Assembly (NCBI GenBank): GCA_017464225.1
Contig: JAFUDW010000054.1
Coordinates: 1 to 15,009 of the forward strand
Direction: 5' to 3'
Source of the DNA: Clostridia bacterium
Lineage (GTDB): Bacteria; Bacillota_A; Clostridia; Christensenellales; Aristaeellaceae
Length of the DNA: 15,009 nucleotides
The position numbers were made by a program, and so were the translations under genes. This document shows positions 6,429 through 12,366 of this stretch, piece after piece (positions within the stretch are counted from its first letter, which is position 1; each line of letters begins with the position of its first letter). Under the pieces are notes generated by a model. The model was given only the letters and a program-made list of their open reading frames with translations. It was not told the origin of the DNA and ran no database searches.

Positions 6429-7955
6429 ATGATCCTCAAGCATAAGCTGACGGAAAAATTTGGCGAAGCGCTTTCGGCAGTGGCGCCCATCGTGGCGCTG
6501 GTGCTGCTGCTGAGCCTGTCCATTGCGCCGATCCCCAGCGGCGTGCTGCTCAGCTTTTTGCTGGGCGGCGTGATGCTGGTGGTGGGCATGATGTTCTTTT
6601 CGGTGGGCGCGGAGGTGGCCATGCAGCCCATGGGCGAATTGGTGGGGGCGCGGGTGACGAAGACCCGAAACCTGCCGCTGATCCTTGCGCTGGGCTTTTT
6701 GATGGGCGTGATGATCACCATATCCGAGCCCGACCTGCAGGTATTGGCCCAGCAGGTGCAGGCCATCCCCAATCTGGCGCTGATCCTGGCTGTGGCGGTG
6801 GGCGTAGGCGCTTTTCTGATGCTGGCGCTGGTGCGCATCTTCTACCGCATCCCGTTAAGGCTGCTGCTGATGGGGTTTTATCTGCTGATCCTGGGCCTCA
6901 CCTTTCTGGCGCCCGAAAGCTTCCGGGCTGTGGCTTATGATTCCGGCGGCGTGACCACCGGCCCCATGACCGTGCCCTTTATCATGTCCTTTGGCATGGG
7001 TATTGCCGCCATCCGCAGCGACAGCAGCGCGGCCGAGGATTCCTTTGGCCTGGTGGCGCTGTGCTCCATCGGGCCCATCCTGGCTGTGCTGATCCTGAGC
7101 ATGGTGTACCGGGCCGACGGCGCGGACTACGCCCCGGTGCAGGTGACCAACGTGGCCGATTCCATTGAGCTGCGCACGCTGTTTGGCGGCGGCCTGCCGG
7201 AATACCTGCGGGAAATGCTGGTATCCATCCTGCCCATCGCGGCGTTCTTTTTCATCTTTAATTTTATCCTGCTCAGGCTTCGCTTTGCCAATCTGTCCCG
7301 CATCGGCCTGGGCCTGCTGTATACTTACATCGGACTGACGGTGTTCATGACCGGCGCCAATTACGGCTTCATGCCCGCGGGCGTATATCTGGGCCAGACG
7401 CTGGGCGAATTGCCCTATCGCTGGATCATCATTCCGGTGGGCATGCTGATCGGCTACCTGGTGGTAAAGGCCGAGCCCGCGGTGTACGTGCTCATGCGCC
7501 AGGTGGAGGAACTGACCGACGGCGCCATCACGGGCAAAAGCCTGCAGCTGAGCATGTGCGCGGGCGTGGGCGCCGCCGTGGGGCTTTCCATGCTGCGGGT
7601 GCTACTGGGCATCAGCGTGCTGTGGATCATCATCCCGGGCTATGTGCTGGCCCTGGGCATGAGCCTGGCATGCCCCAAGCTGTTCACCGCCATCGCTTTC
7701 GACTCCGGCGGCGTGGCCTCTGGCCCTATGACGGCGGCCTTCCTGCTGCCCATGACCATGGGCTTTTGCACCGCCGTGGGCGGCAACCTGGCCACCGATG
7801 CCTTCGGCGTGGTGGCGCTGGTGGCCATGACGCCCCTGCTCACCATTCAGGGACTGGGGCTGCTGTATCGCTTCAGGACCCGCAGCCGCAGGCAGGCGCA
7901 GGCCGGATATGATCTGTTTGCCGAGCTGCCCGACGACGCGGTGATCGAGCTGTAA
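6429..7955 (+). CDS. DUF1538-family membrane protein (two-repeat transporter-like)
   Basis: This 508-residue, very hydrophobic protein has roughly 12 membrane segments in two homologous halves. The halves share SEPDLQVLA (99-107) with AEPAVYVLM (348-356), YDSGGVTTGPMT (170-181) with FDSGGVASGPMT (424-435), and EDSFGLVAL (203-211) with TDAFGVVAL (456-464). These are the DUF1538 signatures, here duplicated in one chain. Work on the UmpA/UmpB proteins of Halomonas reported Na+(Li+)/H+ antiport for this family; transfer of that role here is inference. The repeated Asp/Glu-containing motifs in opposite halves suggest an inverted-topology transporter. The start at 6429 is chosen because AAAGGGA lies 8 bases before it. 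The PII-like gene begins 16 bp after the stop, so both are surely one operon. Confidence 0.88.
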   Translation: MILKHKLTEKFGEALSAVAPIVALVLLLSLSIAPIPSGVLLSFLLGGVMLVVGMMFFSVGAEVAMQPMGELVGARVTKTRNLPLILALGFLMGVMITISEPDLQVLAQQVQAIPNLALILAVAVGVGAFLMLALVRIFYRIPLRLLLMGFYLLILGLTFLAPESFRAVAYDSGGVTTGPMTVPFIMSFGMGIAAIRSDSSAAEDSFGLVALCSIGPILAVLILSMVYRADGADYAPVQVTNVADSIELRTLFGGGLPEYLREMLVSILPIAAFFFIFNFILLRLRFANLSRIGLGLLYTYIGLTVFMTGANYGFMPAGVYLGQTLGELPYRWIIIPVGMLIGYLVVKAEPAVYVLMRQVEELTDGAITGKSLQLSMCAGVGAAVGLSMLRVLLGISVLWIIIPGYVLALGMSLACPKLFTAIAFDSGGVASGPMTAAFLLPMTMGFCTAVGGNLATDAFGVVALVAMTPLLTIQGLGLLYRFRTRSRRQAQAGYDLFAELPDDAVIEL

Positions 7956-7971
7956 GGGGGAGGACGCCTGC

Positions 7972-8721
7972 ATGAACCAATCCGAACTCTACCTGATGAT
8001 GACGGTGACGGGCCGGGAGCGCATGCCGGACTTTATCAAGCTGTACAGGGACAAGGGGCTGGAAACCCATTTCATCTCCCTGGGACACGGTACGGCGCCG
8101 CAGCGGTATATGCGCGTGCTGGGACTGAACGAAACCGAAAAGATGGTTTGCCTGACCATTGTAACGGGCCGGAAATGGCTGGAGGTCAAAAAGGCCATGT
8201 CGGTGCGCCTGCGCATCGAAGCGCCCGGTGTGGGCATCGCCTATATCGCGCCGCTTTCAGCCGTTGGCGGCAAGCGTGAGCTGATGTTTTTGACCGAGGG
8301 CCAGGGGTTTGAGAAAGGAGCGGAAACTGCCTTGAAGGGAACCGAACAGGAATTGCTGATCGCCATCTGCAGCCAGGGATACAGCGAAATGGTCATGGAC
8401 GCCGCCCGCGCGGTGGGCGCCCGGGGCGGCACGGTGATCCACGCCCGCGGTACCGGCCAGGATAAGGCCGAGCGCTTTCTGGGCATATCGCTGGCCAGCG
8501 AAAAAGACCTGATCCTGATCGTGGCGCCCGCCGAAAAGAAGATCGAAATGATGCAGCGCATCATCCACGACGCCGGCCCGGGTACCAAGGCCGGAGCCAT
8601 CGTGTTTTCCCTGCCGGTCACCGATACCGCCGGCATGACGCTTCGCCCCCAGAGCGAAGAGCTGGAGGAAGGCGAGGGCGATGGGACTGAAAAGGCGCAG
8701 AACAGTACAAACGAGGAGTGA
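7972..8721 (+). CDS. Tandem PII-like signal protein partner of DUF1538
   Basis: This 249-residue cytoplasmic protein has two PII-like ferredoxin-fold domains in tandem. The second (about 127-222) is recognisable: a first strand LLIAICSQGYSEMVMDAA, a T-loop-like region GGTVIHARGTG to FLGISL (152-173), the strand KDLILIVAP, and GPGTKAGAIVFSLPV (202-216), which corresponds to the PII C-terminal strand with its GxGR/K region. The first (about 5-105) is more divergent but has the same strand-helix-strand order (YLMMTVTGRERMPDFIKLYRDKG). The C-terminus is acidic and probably disordered. PII proteins bind ATP/ADP and often gate membrane transporters. Being 16 bp downstream of the DUF1538 gene with a strong GGGGGAGG site suggests the same relation here, as I recall is common for DUF1538 loci. 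The ligand is unknown. Confidence 0.8.
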   Translation: MNQSELYLMMTVTGRERMPDFIKLYRDKGLETHFISLGHGTAPQRYMRVLGLNETEKMVCLTIVTGRKWLEVKKAMSVRLRIEAPGVGIAYIAPLSAVGGKRELMFLTEGQGFEKGAETALKGTEQELLIAICSQGYSEMVMDAARAVGARGGTVIHARGTGQDKAERFLGISLASEKDLILIVAPAEKKIEMMQRIIHDAGPGTKAGAIVFSLPVTDTAGMTLRPQSEELEEGEGDGTEKAQNSTNEE

Positions 8722-8730
8722 CGGAGAGAC

Positions 8731-8754
8731 GCCGGAGGCCCTTGTTTTTCCGGC
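8731..8754. terminator. Small hairpin between convergent genes
   Basis: GCCGGA (8731-8736) and TCCGGC (8749-8754) form a 6-bp stem with a 12-nt loop, in the 33-bp gap between the stops of the PII-like (+) and GNAT (-) genes. The T5 run is in the loop rather than after the stem, so it is a weak or non-canonical terminator at best. Confidence 0.3.
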
Positions 8755-9198
8755 TTATGCTTCCTCCTTCCGCACGGTAAAAGCCGTCCATTCAATATGG
8801 TTATACCGCATTACGTCGTTCGCCTTTTTCATGCCCAGCTTTTCATAGAACGGAACGGCTTTTTCATTGGCGACCAGGTAGACGGCGATATCCTGTTCGC
8901 CGCCCGCCGTTTCCAAAGCCGCCTTCATCAATTGTCTGCCGATGCCCTGCCGCGTGTAGCGCCTGTCCACACCCAGATCGGTCACATACAGCCAGTAGGC
9001 AAAGTCCGTTAGCCCCAGCAGAACGCCTATGAGCAGGCCTTCCGCGTTTCGCGCGGTGAGGCTGATCGAGGCGTTTTTCAGCAGCTTCTCGATTCGCGTT
9101 TCAAAGCGCTCCCCGGGGTACTGCGAGCCAAGATCGCTGCGGCTCAAAAAATCGATATATTCTTCATAGGTCAGCCGTTCGCTGTTGATACGGTACAT
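8755..9198 (-). CDS. GNAT-family N-acetyltransferase
   Basis: This 147-residue single-domain protein of the Gcn5-related acetyltransferase fold would transfer an acetyl group from acetyl-CoA to an amine. The acetyl-CoA pyrophosphate-binding loop is seen as RRYTRQGIGRQLM (79-91; the core is R-x-x-G-x-G, here with Q84-G85-I-G87). It follows strand DLGVD (74-78), and motif B is present as VYLVANEKAVPFYEKLGM (106-123) with the usual N...FY.k.GF/M pattern. The substrate cannot be inferred. The ATG at 9196-9198 has AGGAGA seven bases upstream on the - strand. A hairpin, GGGAAA(AT)GCG/CGCTTTCCC at 9220-9242, lies in its leader. It faces the PII-like gene tail to tail and is likely transcribed alone. 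Confidence 0.88.
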   Translation of the reverse strand: MYRINSERLTYEEYIDFLSRSDLGSQYPGERFETRIEKLLKNASISLTARNAEGLLIGVLLGLTDFAYWLYVTDLGVDRRYTRQGIGRQLMKAALETAGGEQDIAVYLVANEKAVPFYEKLGMKKANDVMRYNHIEWTAFTVRKEEA

Positions 9199-9365
9199 GC
9201 TTGCTTCTCCTATCCATCCGGGAAAATGCGTTACGCTTTCCCTTGCTTCTGACGGCTCAATCGGATTTTTCGTTGATCTGCGCCGCCGTTCTGACGCTGA
9301 CGCCGTAATCGATCTGGAGCCGGGGGACCTTTGCCGGCAGGATGAGGCCGGCGCTGCGCGCGCTG
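9199..9365. other. Gap between the macrodomain and GNAT genes; possible gene remnant
   Basis: The 167-bp gap holds the GNAT leader with its hairpin (9220-9242) and a GCCGGC-N8-GCCGGC dyad (9333-9352). No clear promoter was recognised. On the - strand a frame ending at TGA (9257-9259) reads VPRLQIDYGVSVRTAAQINE near its end, which has the look of real protein but no start of its own. It may be a decayed gene end or chance. Confidence 0.3.
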
Positions 9366-10130
9366 TTACGCGAGGAGCTGACGGTAGATAGCCAAATCCA
9401 GGTCTTTAAACACATTGAATATGATTTTCATCCCGCTGCCGGTTTCCGCGAGGTAGCGCCGTACCGTATCCACGGCGATCTCCGCCGCCCGTCGGTTGGG
9501 GAACATGAATACGCCGGTGGAGATGCAGCAGAAGGCGATGCTTTGACAGCCGTTTTTTTCGGCCAGCTCCAGGCAGCTCCGGTAACAGGAGGCTAATAAA
9601 GCCTCGTGCGTTTTTGTCAGCGGGCCGTCCACGATGGGGCCCACGGTATGCAGCACATACCTGGCCGGCAGGTTAAAGCCCGGCGTGATCTTGGCCTGAC
9701 CGGTGGGCTCCTCATGGCCCTGGGCCCGCATCAGCGCATGGCAGGCGAGGCGCAGCTGCACGCCGCTCATGGTGTGGATGATGTTGTCTATGCACCCGTG
9801 GCAGGGGCTGAAACAGCCCAGCAGCTGGCTGTTGGCGGCGTTGACGATGGCGTCGCAGCGCAGGGTGGTGATATCGCCCTGCCAAAGGGCCGTCGGCCCG
9901 GGCAGGGAATCGGCGTCAACCACGCCCTTCTGGGCGGTGACCTCCCGCAGGTATTCGTCCTGCACGGAGAGGAATTTCGGGTCCGCGGGTATGGGCGGGC
10001 GCACGTTCATGAGGCTGCGCAGCAGCTGGCGCTGGCGGAGCTCCAGTGTGGGCAGGGCGGTTTGGCCGTATTCGGGCATCTCGCGCATCAGGGCGCGGAT
10101 CAGCCAGAGGCGTTTTTCCTGGTGATTCAT
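9366..10130 (-). CDS. Zinc-type macrodomain protein (protein-ADP-ribose hydrolase type)
   Basis: This 254-residue protein probably binds ADP-ribose and removes it from proteins. An N-terminal helical extension (about 1-80) precedes the macrodomain, as in the zinc-dependent class from staphylococci and streptococci. Seen are GDITTLRCDAIVNAAN (85-100), the Cys/His loop GCFSPCHGCIDNIIH (105-119) that carries the zinc ligands in that class, GQAKITPGFNLPARYVLHTVGP (144-165, quoted in part by position) and the phosphate loop CISTGVFMFP (202-211). The start is set at the ATG 10128-10130 because GGAGG lies just upstream; an in-frame ATG at 10149-10151 has no ribosome binding site. Known relatives often sit with lipoate-ligase, GcvH-like and SirTM genes. 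None is here; the neighbours are GNAT and a metal exporter, so its target is unclear. Confidence 0.88.
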   Translation of the reverse strand: MNHQEKRLWLIRALMREMPEYGQTALPTLELRQRQLLRSLMNVRPPIPADPKFLSVQDEYLREVTAQKGVVDADSLPGPTALWQGDITTLRCDAIVNAANSQLLGCFSPCHGCIDNIIHTMSGVQLRLACHALMRAQGHEEPTGQAKITPGFNLPARYVLHTVGPIVDGPLTKTHEALLASCYRSCLELAEKNGCQSIAFCCISTGVFMFPNRRAAEIAVDTVRRYLAETGSGMKIIFNVFKDLDLAIYRQLLA

Positions 10131-10145
10131 GTTTCCTCCGAAAGA

Positions 10146-10174
10146 TTGCATTTTTACCAGAGTTCTTGTATAAT
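10146..10174 (+). promoter_or_regulatory. Promoter of the riboswitch-CDF unit
   Basis: TTGCAT (10146-10151) and a consensus TATAAT (10169-10174) are exactly 17 bp apart. Transcription should begin near 10180-10182, immediately before the riboswitch. A perfect 12-bp palindrome, TGATCATGATCA (10176-10187), overlaps that start and might be an operator. Confidence 0.7.
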
Positions 10175-10183
10175 ATGATCATG

Positions 10184-10248
10184 ATCAGGCCCATGGGAGC
10201 CGGGCCGCGCGGGCGGCAGCAGATGAAACGGAATATCTGCGGGACAGG
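10184..10248 (+). promoter_or_regulatory. NiCo (czcD-type) riboswitch, atypical, upstream of CDF transporter
   Basis: The leader matches the NiCo cobalt/nickel riboswitch from memory of its crystallised Erysipelotrichaceae example. The conserved CAGGC is at 10186-10190. AGCCGG (10198-10203) leads into P3 as GCCGC-GCGG-GCGGC (10204-10217). P4 is CAGAT/ATCTG (10220-10224, 10235-10239), followed by the signature CGGGACAG (10240-10247). From GCCGGG through CAGATG about 22 of 27 positions agree without a gap. The known role is to bind Co2+/Ni2+ and turn on a metal exporter by preventing termination, which matches the terminator and CDF gene downstream. Odd points are that P2 is reduced to CCCATGGG, too short for a normal stem, and that no 5' partner for the P1 strand ACAGGC is visible. 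Confidence 0.75.
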
Positions 10249-10277
10249 CACAATTCTGCTTGCCCTGTTTTTGTTTT
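10244..10277 (+). terminator. Intrinsic terminator of the riboswitch expression platform
   Basis: ACAGGCA (10244-10250) pairs with TGCCCTGT (10261-10268) with one bulged C and a 10-nt loop, and TTTTTGTTTT follows (10268-10277). The left strand overlaps the GGGACAG end of the aptamer. Metal-bound aptamer would therefore withhold it and allow read-through, the standard NiCo ON-switch layout. Confidence 0.75.
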
Positions 10278-10298
10278 CAGGGCGGAAAGGCGGCGCGT

Positions 10299-11204
10299 AT
10301 GAAAAATGCCGAAGGGCTCGCCCTGCGGGTGTCCCGTACGTCCATCTTCATCAATCTGGCGCTTTCGGCGGGCAAGCTGCTGGCCGGCCTGCTGGCTCAT
10401 TCGGGCGCCATGGTATCGGACGCCGTGCATTCAGCCTCCGATGTGTTCAGCACCATGGTTGTGATCATCGGCATGCGGGCGGCGTCCAAGGATTCCGACC
10501 GGGAGCATCCTTACGGCCATGAGCGTATGGAGTGCGTGGCCGCCATCGTGCTGGCCGTGGTACTGCTGATCACCGGGCTCTTTATAGGCCGGGAAGGATT
10601 GCTGAAAATCTTCTCCGAACAAACTCAAACGCTGCCCGTGCCGGGGGCGCTTGCCCTGGCGGCGGCCTTTGTATCCATCCTGGTGAAGGAGGGCATGTAC
10701 TGGAACACCCGGGCGGCGGCAAAAACGGTCAATTCTCCGGCGCTGATGGCCGATGCCTGGCATCACCGTTCGGACGCGCTGTCCTCTGTTGGCGCGCTGA
10801 TCGGCATCGCCGGAGCGCGGCTGGGGCTGCCGGTGCTTGATCCCGTCGCCAGCCTGGTGATCTGCCTCATGATCATGAAGGCGGCCTATGATATCTTCCG
10901 GGACGCCATGGAAAAGATGGTGGATCAGAGCGCCGGGGCCGAAACGGAAGAGCGCATCCGCCAGTGCGCCCTGCGGCATCCGGGCGTGCTCAGCGTTGAT
11001 CTGCTCATGAGCCGACGCTTTGGCAGCCGCCTGTATATTGAAATGGAGATCTCCATGGACGGCGATCTGACCCTGCGCCAGAGCCATGCCGTGGCAGAGC
11101 AGGTGCATGCCGACGTGGAGGCGGCCTTCCCCGAGGTCAAGCATATCATGATCCATGTGAATCCCGCGGGGGAACAGGATCATTCCTCGATATCGCCCTC
11201 GTAG
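10299..11204 (+). CDS. Cation diffusion facilitator (CDF) divalent metal exporter
   Basis: This 301-residue inner-membrane transporter exports a divalent metal in exchange for protons. It has about six membrane helices (roughly 16-36, 42-60, 80-97, 114-131, 155-172, 180-199) and a cytoplasmic ferredoxin-like C-terminal domain (about 210-290). The metal site is visible as DAVHSASD in TM2 (H44, D48) and DAWHHRSD in TM5 (H155, D159). HPYGHER (70-76) is the usual loop after TM2. The ATG at 10299 has GGAAAGG eight bases before it; an upstream in-frame TTG at 10260 lies inside the terminator stem and is rejected. Upstream elements point to control by cobalt or nickel, which makes those metals the likely main substrates. 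The last 25 bp overlap the end of the convergent rhodanese gene. Confidence 0.92.
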   Translation: MKNAEGLALRVSRTSIFINLALSAGKLLAGLLAHSGAMVSDAVHSASDVFSTMVVIIGMRAASKDSDREHPYGHERMECVAAIVLAVVLLITGLFIGREGLLKIFSEQTQTLPVPGALALAAAFVSILVKEGMYWNTRAAAKTVNSPALMADAWHHRSDALSSVGALIGIAGARLGLPVLDPVASLVICLMIMKAAYDIFRDAMEKMVDQSAGAETEERIRQCALRHPGVLSVDLLMSRRFGSRLYIEMEISMDGDLTLRQSHAVAEQVHADVEAAFPEVKHIMIHVNPAGEQDHSSISPS

Positions 11205-11476
11205 CGGTCAAAGCCGCCGATGCTCTCCACCCGGGCGTATCCCCGGGCCTGGAGCAGCGCTTCGGCCTGATAGCTGCGCATGCCGCCGTAGCAGTACAGA
11301 AAGATGGGCGTATCGTGTCCGGCCACAGCGGCGATCTGCTCCCGGACGGTTTGTGGCTGCATGCTGATCGCGCCGGGGATATGGCCTTCGGCATAGTCCT
11401 CGGGATCCCGCAGGTCGATGAGTACGGCGCCCTGAGCGGCGCGGTACCGGGCGACGCCCTGATTGATATCTTCCAT
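11180..11476 (-). CDS. Single-domain rhodanese-like sulfurtransferase
   Basis: This 98-residue cytoplasmic protein covers one rhodanese domain. Seen are VLIDLRDPEDYAEGHIPGAI (18-37), which is the typical first half, and the active-site loop C62-YGGMR-S68 in LYCYGGMRSYQAEALL, followed by GGFDRYEG near the end. The Cys would carry a persulfide, so the protein is probably active in sulfur transfer or sulfide/thiol metabolism; partners are unknown. The ATG at 11474-11476 has GAGG six bases upstream on the - strand, and an extended -10 promoter lies at 11510-11518. It converges on the CDF gene with a 25-bp overlap of coding ends. The length is normal for PspE/GlpE-like single-domain rhodaneses. 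Confidence 0.9.
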   Translation of the reverse strand: MEDINQGVARYRAAQGAVLIDLRDPEDYAEGHIPGAISMQPQTVREQIAAVAGHDTPIFLYCYGGMRSYQAEALLQARGYARVESIGGFDRYEGDIEE

Positions 11477-11509
11477 AAATAACCTCGCTGCGTTGATTTG
11501 TACAGGCTT

Positions 11510-11518
11510 ATTATAGCA
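11510..11518 (-). promoter_or_regulatory. Extended -10 promoter of the rhodanese gene
   Basis: On the - strand the sequence reads TGCTATAAT, a consensus extended -10. No -35 is recognisable: that region is taken by the 11526-11555 inverted repeat. Transcription would start about 30 nt before the ATG. Confidence 0.6.
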
Positions 11519-11525
11519 TGTTTAG

Positions 11526-11555
11526 CCGGTTTGGGGCGACTGATTTCCAAACCGG
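11526..11555. promoter_or_regulatory. Candidate operator: perfect 9-bp dyad in the divergent rhodanese/DUF554 region
   Basis: CCGGTTTGG (11526-11534) and CCAAACCGG (11547-11555) are perfect inverted copies with a 12-bp spacer. Half-site centres are 21 bp apart, two helical turns, as expected for a dimeric DNA-binding protein. The site covers the -35 region of the rhodanese promoter. As RNA it could also form a stem, but no T-run follows it on either strand. Confidence 0.45.
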
Positions 11556-11568
11556 AATAAAATTTGCA

Positions 11569-11600
11569 CGCCGCGCAAGGAGCAAGGGCCCGGCGCGGCG
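11569..11600. repeat. GC-rich 8-bp inverted repeat upstream of DUF554
   Basis: CGCCGCGC (11569-11576) and GCGCGGCG (11593-11600) are perfect inverted copies around a 16-bp spacer. AATATTTTAT follows on the + strand, which is not a clean terminator T-run. It may be an operator, a weak terminator, or a leader structure if transcription starts upstream of it. Confidence 0.4.
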
Positions 11601-11609
11601 AATATTTTA

Positions 11610-11618
11610 TGGTAATCT
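11610..11618 (+). promoter_or_regulatory. Possible extended -10 promoter for the DUF554 operon
   Basis: TGGTAATCT fits TGn plus a -10-like TAATCT and would give a leader of about 25 nt before the ATG at 11650. No -35 is seen. TAAAAT at 11558-11563 is an alternative. The evidence is weak. Confidence 0.3.
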
Positions 11619-11649
11619 ATTTATTTGGCTGAGATACGGAGGGAGAAAT

Positions 11650-12351
11650 ATGCCCATAGGCGTGATCGTGAACGTGCTTGCCGTCGCCATAGGCGGCGTC
11701 ATCGGCGCGAAGGCCGGGGGAAAGCTGTCTGACGAGCTCAAGGAAAAGCTGAACCTGGTCTTTGGCATCTGCTCCATGGGCCTGGGCATCACGTCCATCG
11801 TGCTGGTGCAGAATATGCCCGCCGTGATCCTGGCGCTGATCCTGGGCACCATCCTGGGGATCGTTATCCATCTGGGCGGGCATATCGCCAACGGCTGCCG
11901 GCGGCTGGCCGGGCTGGTGCCGGGCAAGGGCGTTTCGGACAACGCGCTGCTGGTTACCACCATTGTGCTGTTCTGCGCCAGCGGCACGGGCATATACGGC
12001 TCCATCGTTTCGGGCATGAACGGCGATCACAGCATCCTGCTGGCAAAGTCCATCCTGGATTTCTTCACCGCCATGATTTTTGCCTGCTCCCTGGGCCCGG
12101 TGACCGCCCTGATCGCCCTGCCCCAGGCCGTGATCTTTCTGGCGCTGTTCTTCTGCGCCCGGCTGATCTTCCCGCTGACCACCCCGGCCATGATCAATGA
12201 TTTCAAGGCCTGCGGCGGGCTGATCCTGCTGGCCACGGGCTTCCGCATCATCAAGGTGAAGGATTTCCCCGTGGCCGATATGATCCCGGCCATGGTGCTG
12301 GTTTGGCCTATCAGCTACGCCTGGGCGGCCTGGATCATTCCGCTTTTGTGA
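11650..12351 (+). CDS. DUF554 (YqgA-like) integral membrane protein
   Basis: This 233-residue hydrophobic protein has about six to seven membrane helices. It begins with MPIGVIVNVLAVAIGGVIGA, a Gly-rich first helix typical of DUF554. Later family features include LGTILG (65-70), FCASGTGIYGSIVSGMNGDH (107-126) and KSILDFFTAM (132-141). The related Escherichia coli protein is YqgA; none of the family has a settled function, although it is presumed to be a transporter. The ATG at 11650 is preceded by GGAGGGAG at 11638-11645, while an earlier in-frame ATG at 11518 lies inside the divergent promoter region and would add sequence that is not membrane-like. The tannase-like gene starts 15 bp after the stop, so it is most likely the first gene of a three-gene operon. 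Confidence 0.87.
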   Translation: MPIGVIVNVLAVAIGGVIGAKAGGKLSDELKEKLNLVFGICSMGLGITSIVLVQNMPAVILALILGTILGIVIHLGGHIANGCRRLAGLVPGKGVSDNALLVTTIVLFCASGTGIYGSIVSGMNGDHSILLAKSILDFFTAMIFACSLGPVTALIALPQAVIFLALFFCARLIFPLTTPAMINDFKACGGLILLATGFRIIKVKDFPVADMIPAMVLVWPISYAWAAWIIPLL

Positions 12352-12366
12352 TCCGGAGGGGAAAGC

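Noticed and set aside
6421..6432. Mini-frame ATG-ATA-AAA-TGA overlapping the DUF1538 start
   Set aside because: The ribosome binding site directly abuts this ATG and is correctly spaced only for 6429, so a regulatory leader peptide is not supported.
10131..10151. ATG at 10149-10151 as start of the macrodomain gene
   Set aside because: No ribosome binding site precedes it, while GGAGG lies just before the ATG at 10128-10130.
11518..11649. ATG at 11518 as start of the DUF554 gene
   Set aside because: It lies in the rhodanese promoter and the candidate operator, and the added residues are basic and unlike the family; the ATG at 11650 has GGAGGGAG.
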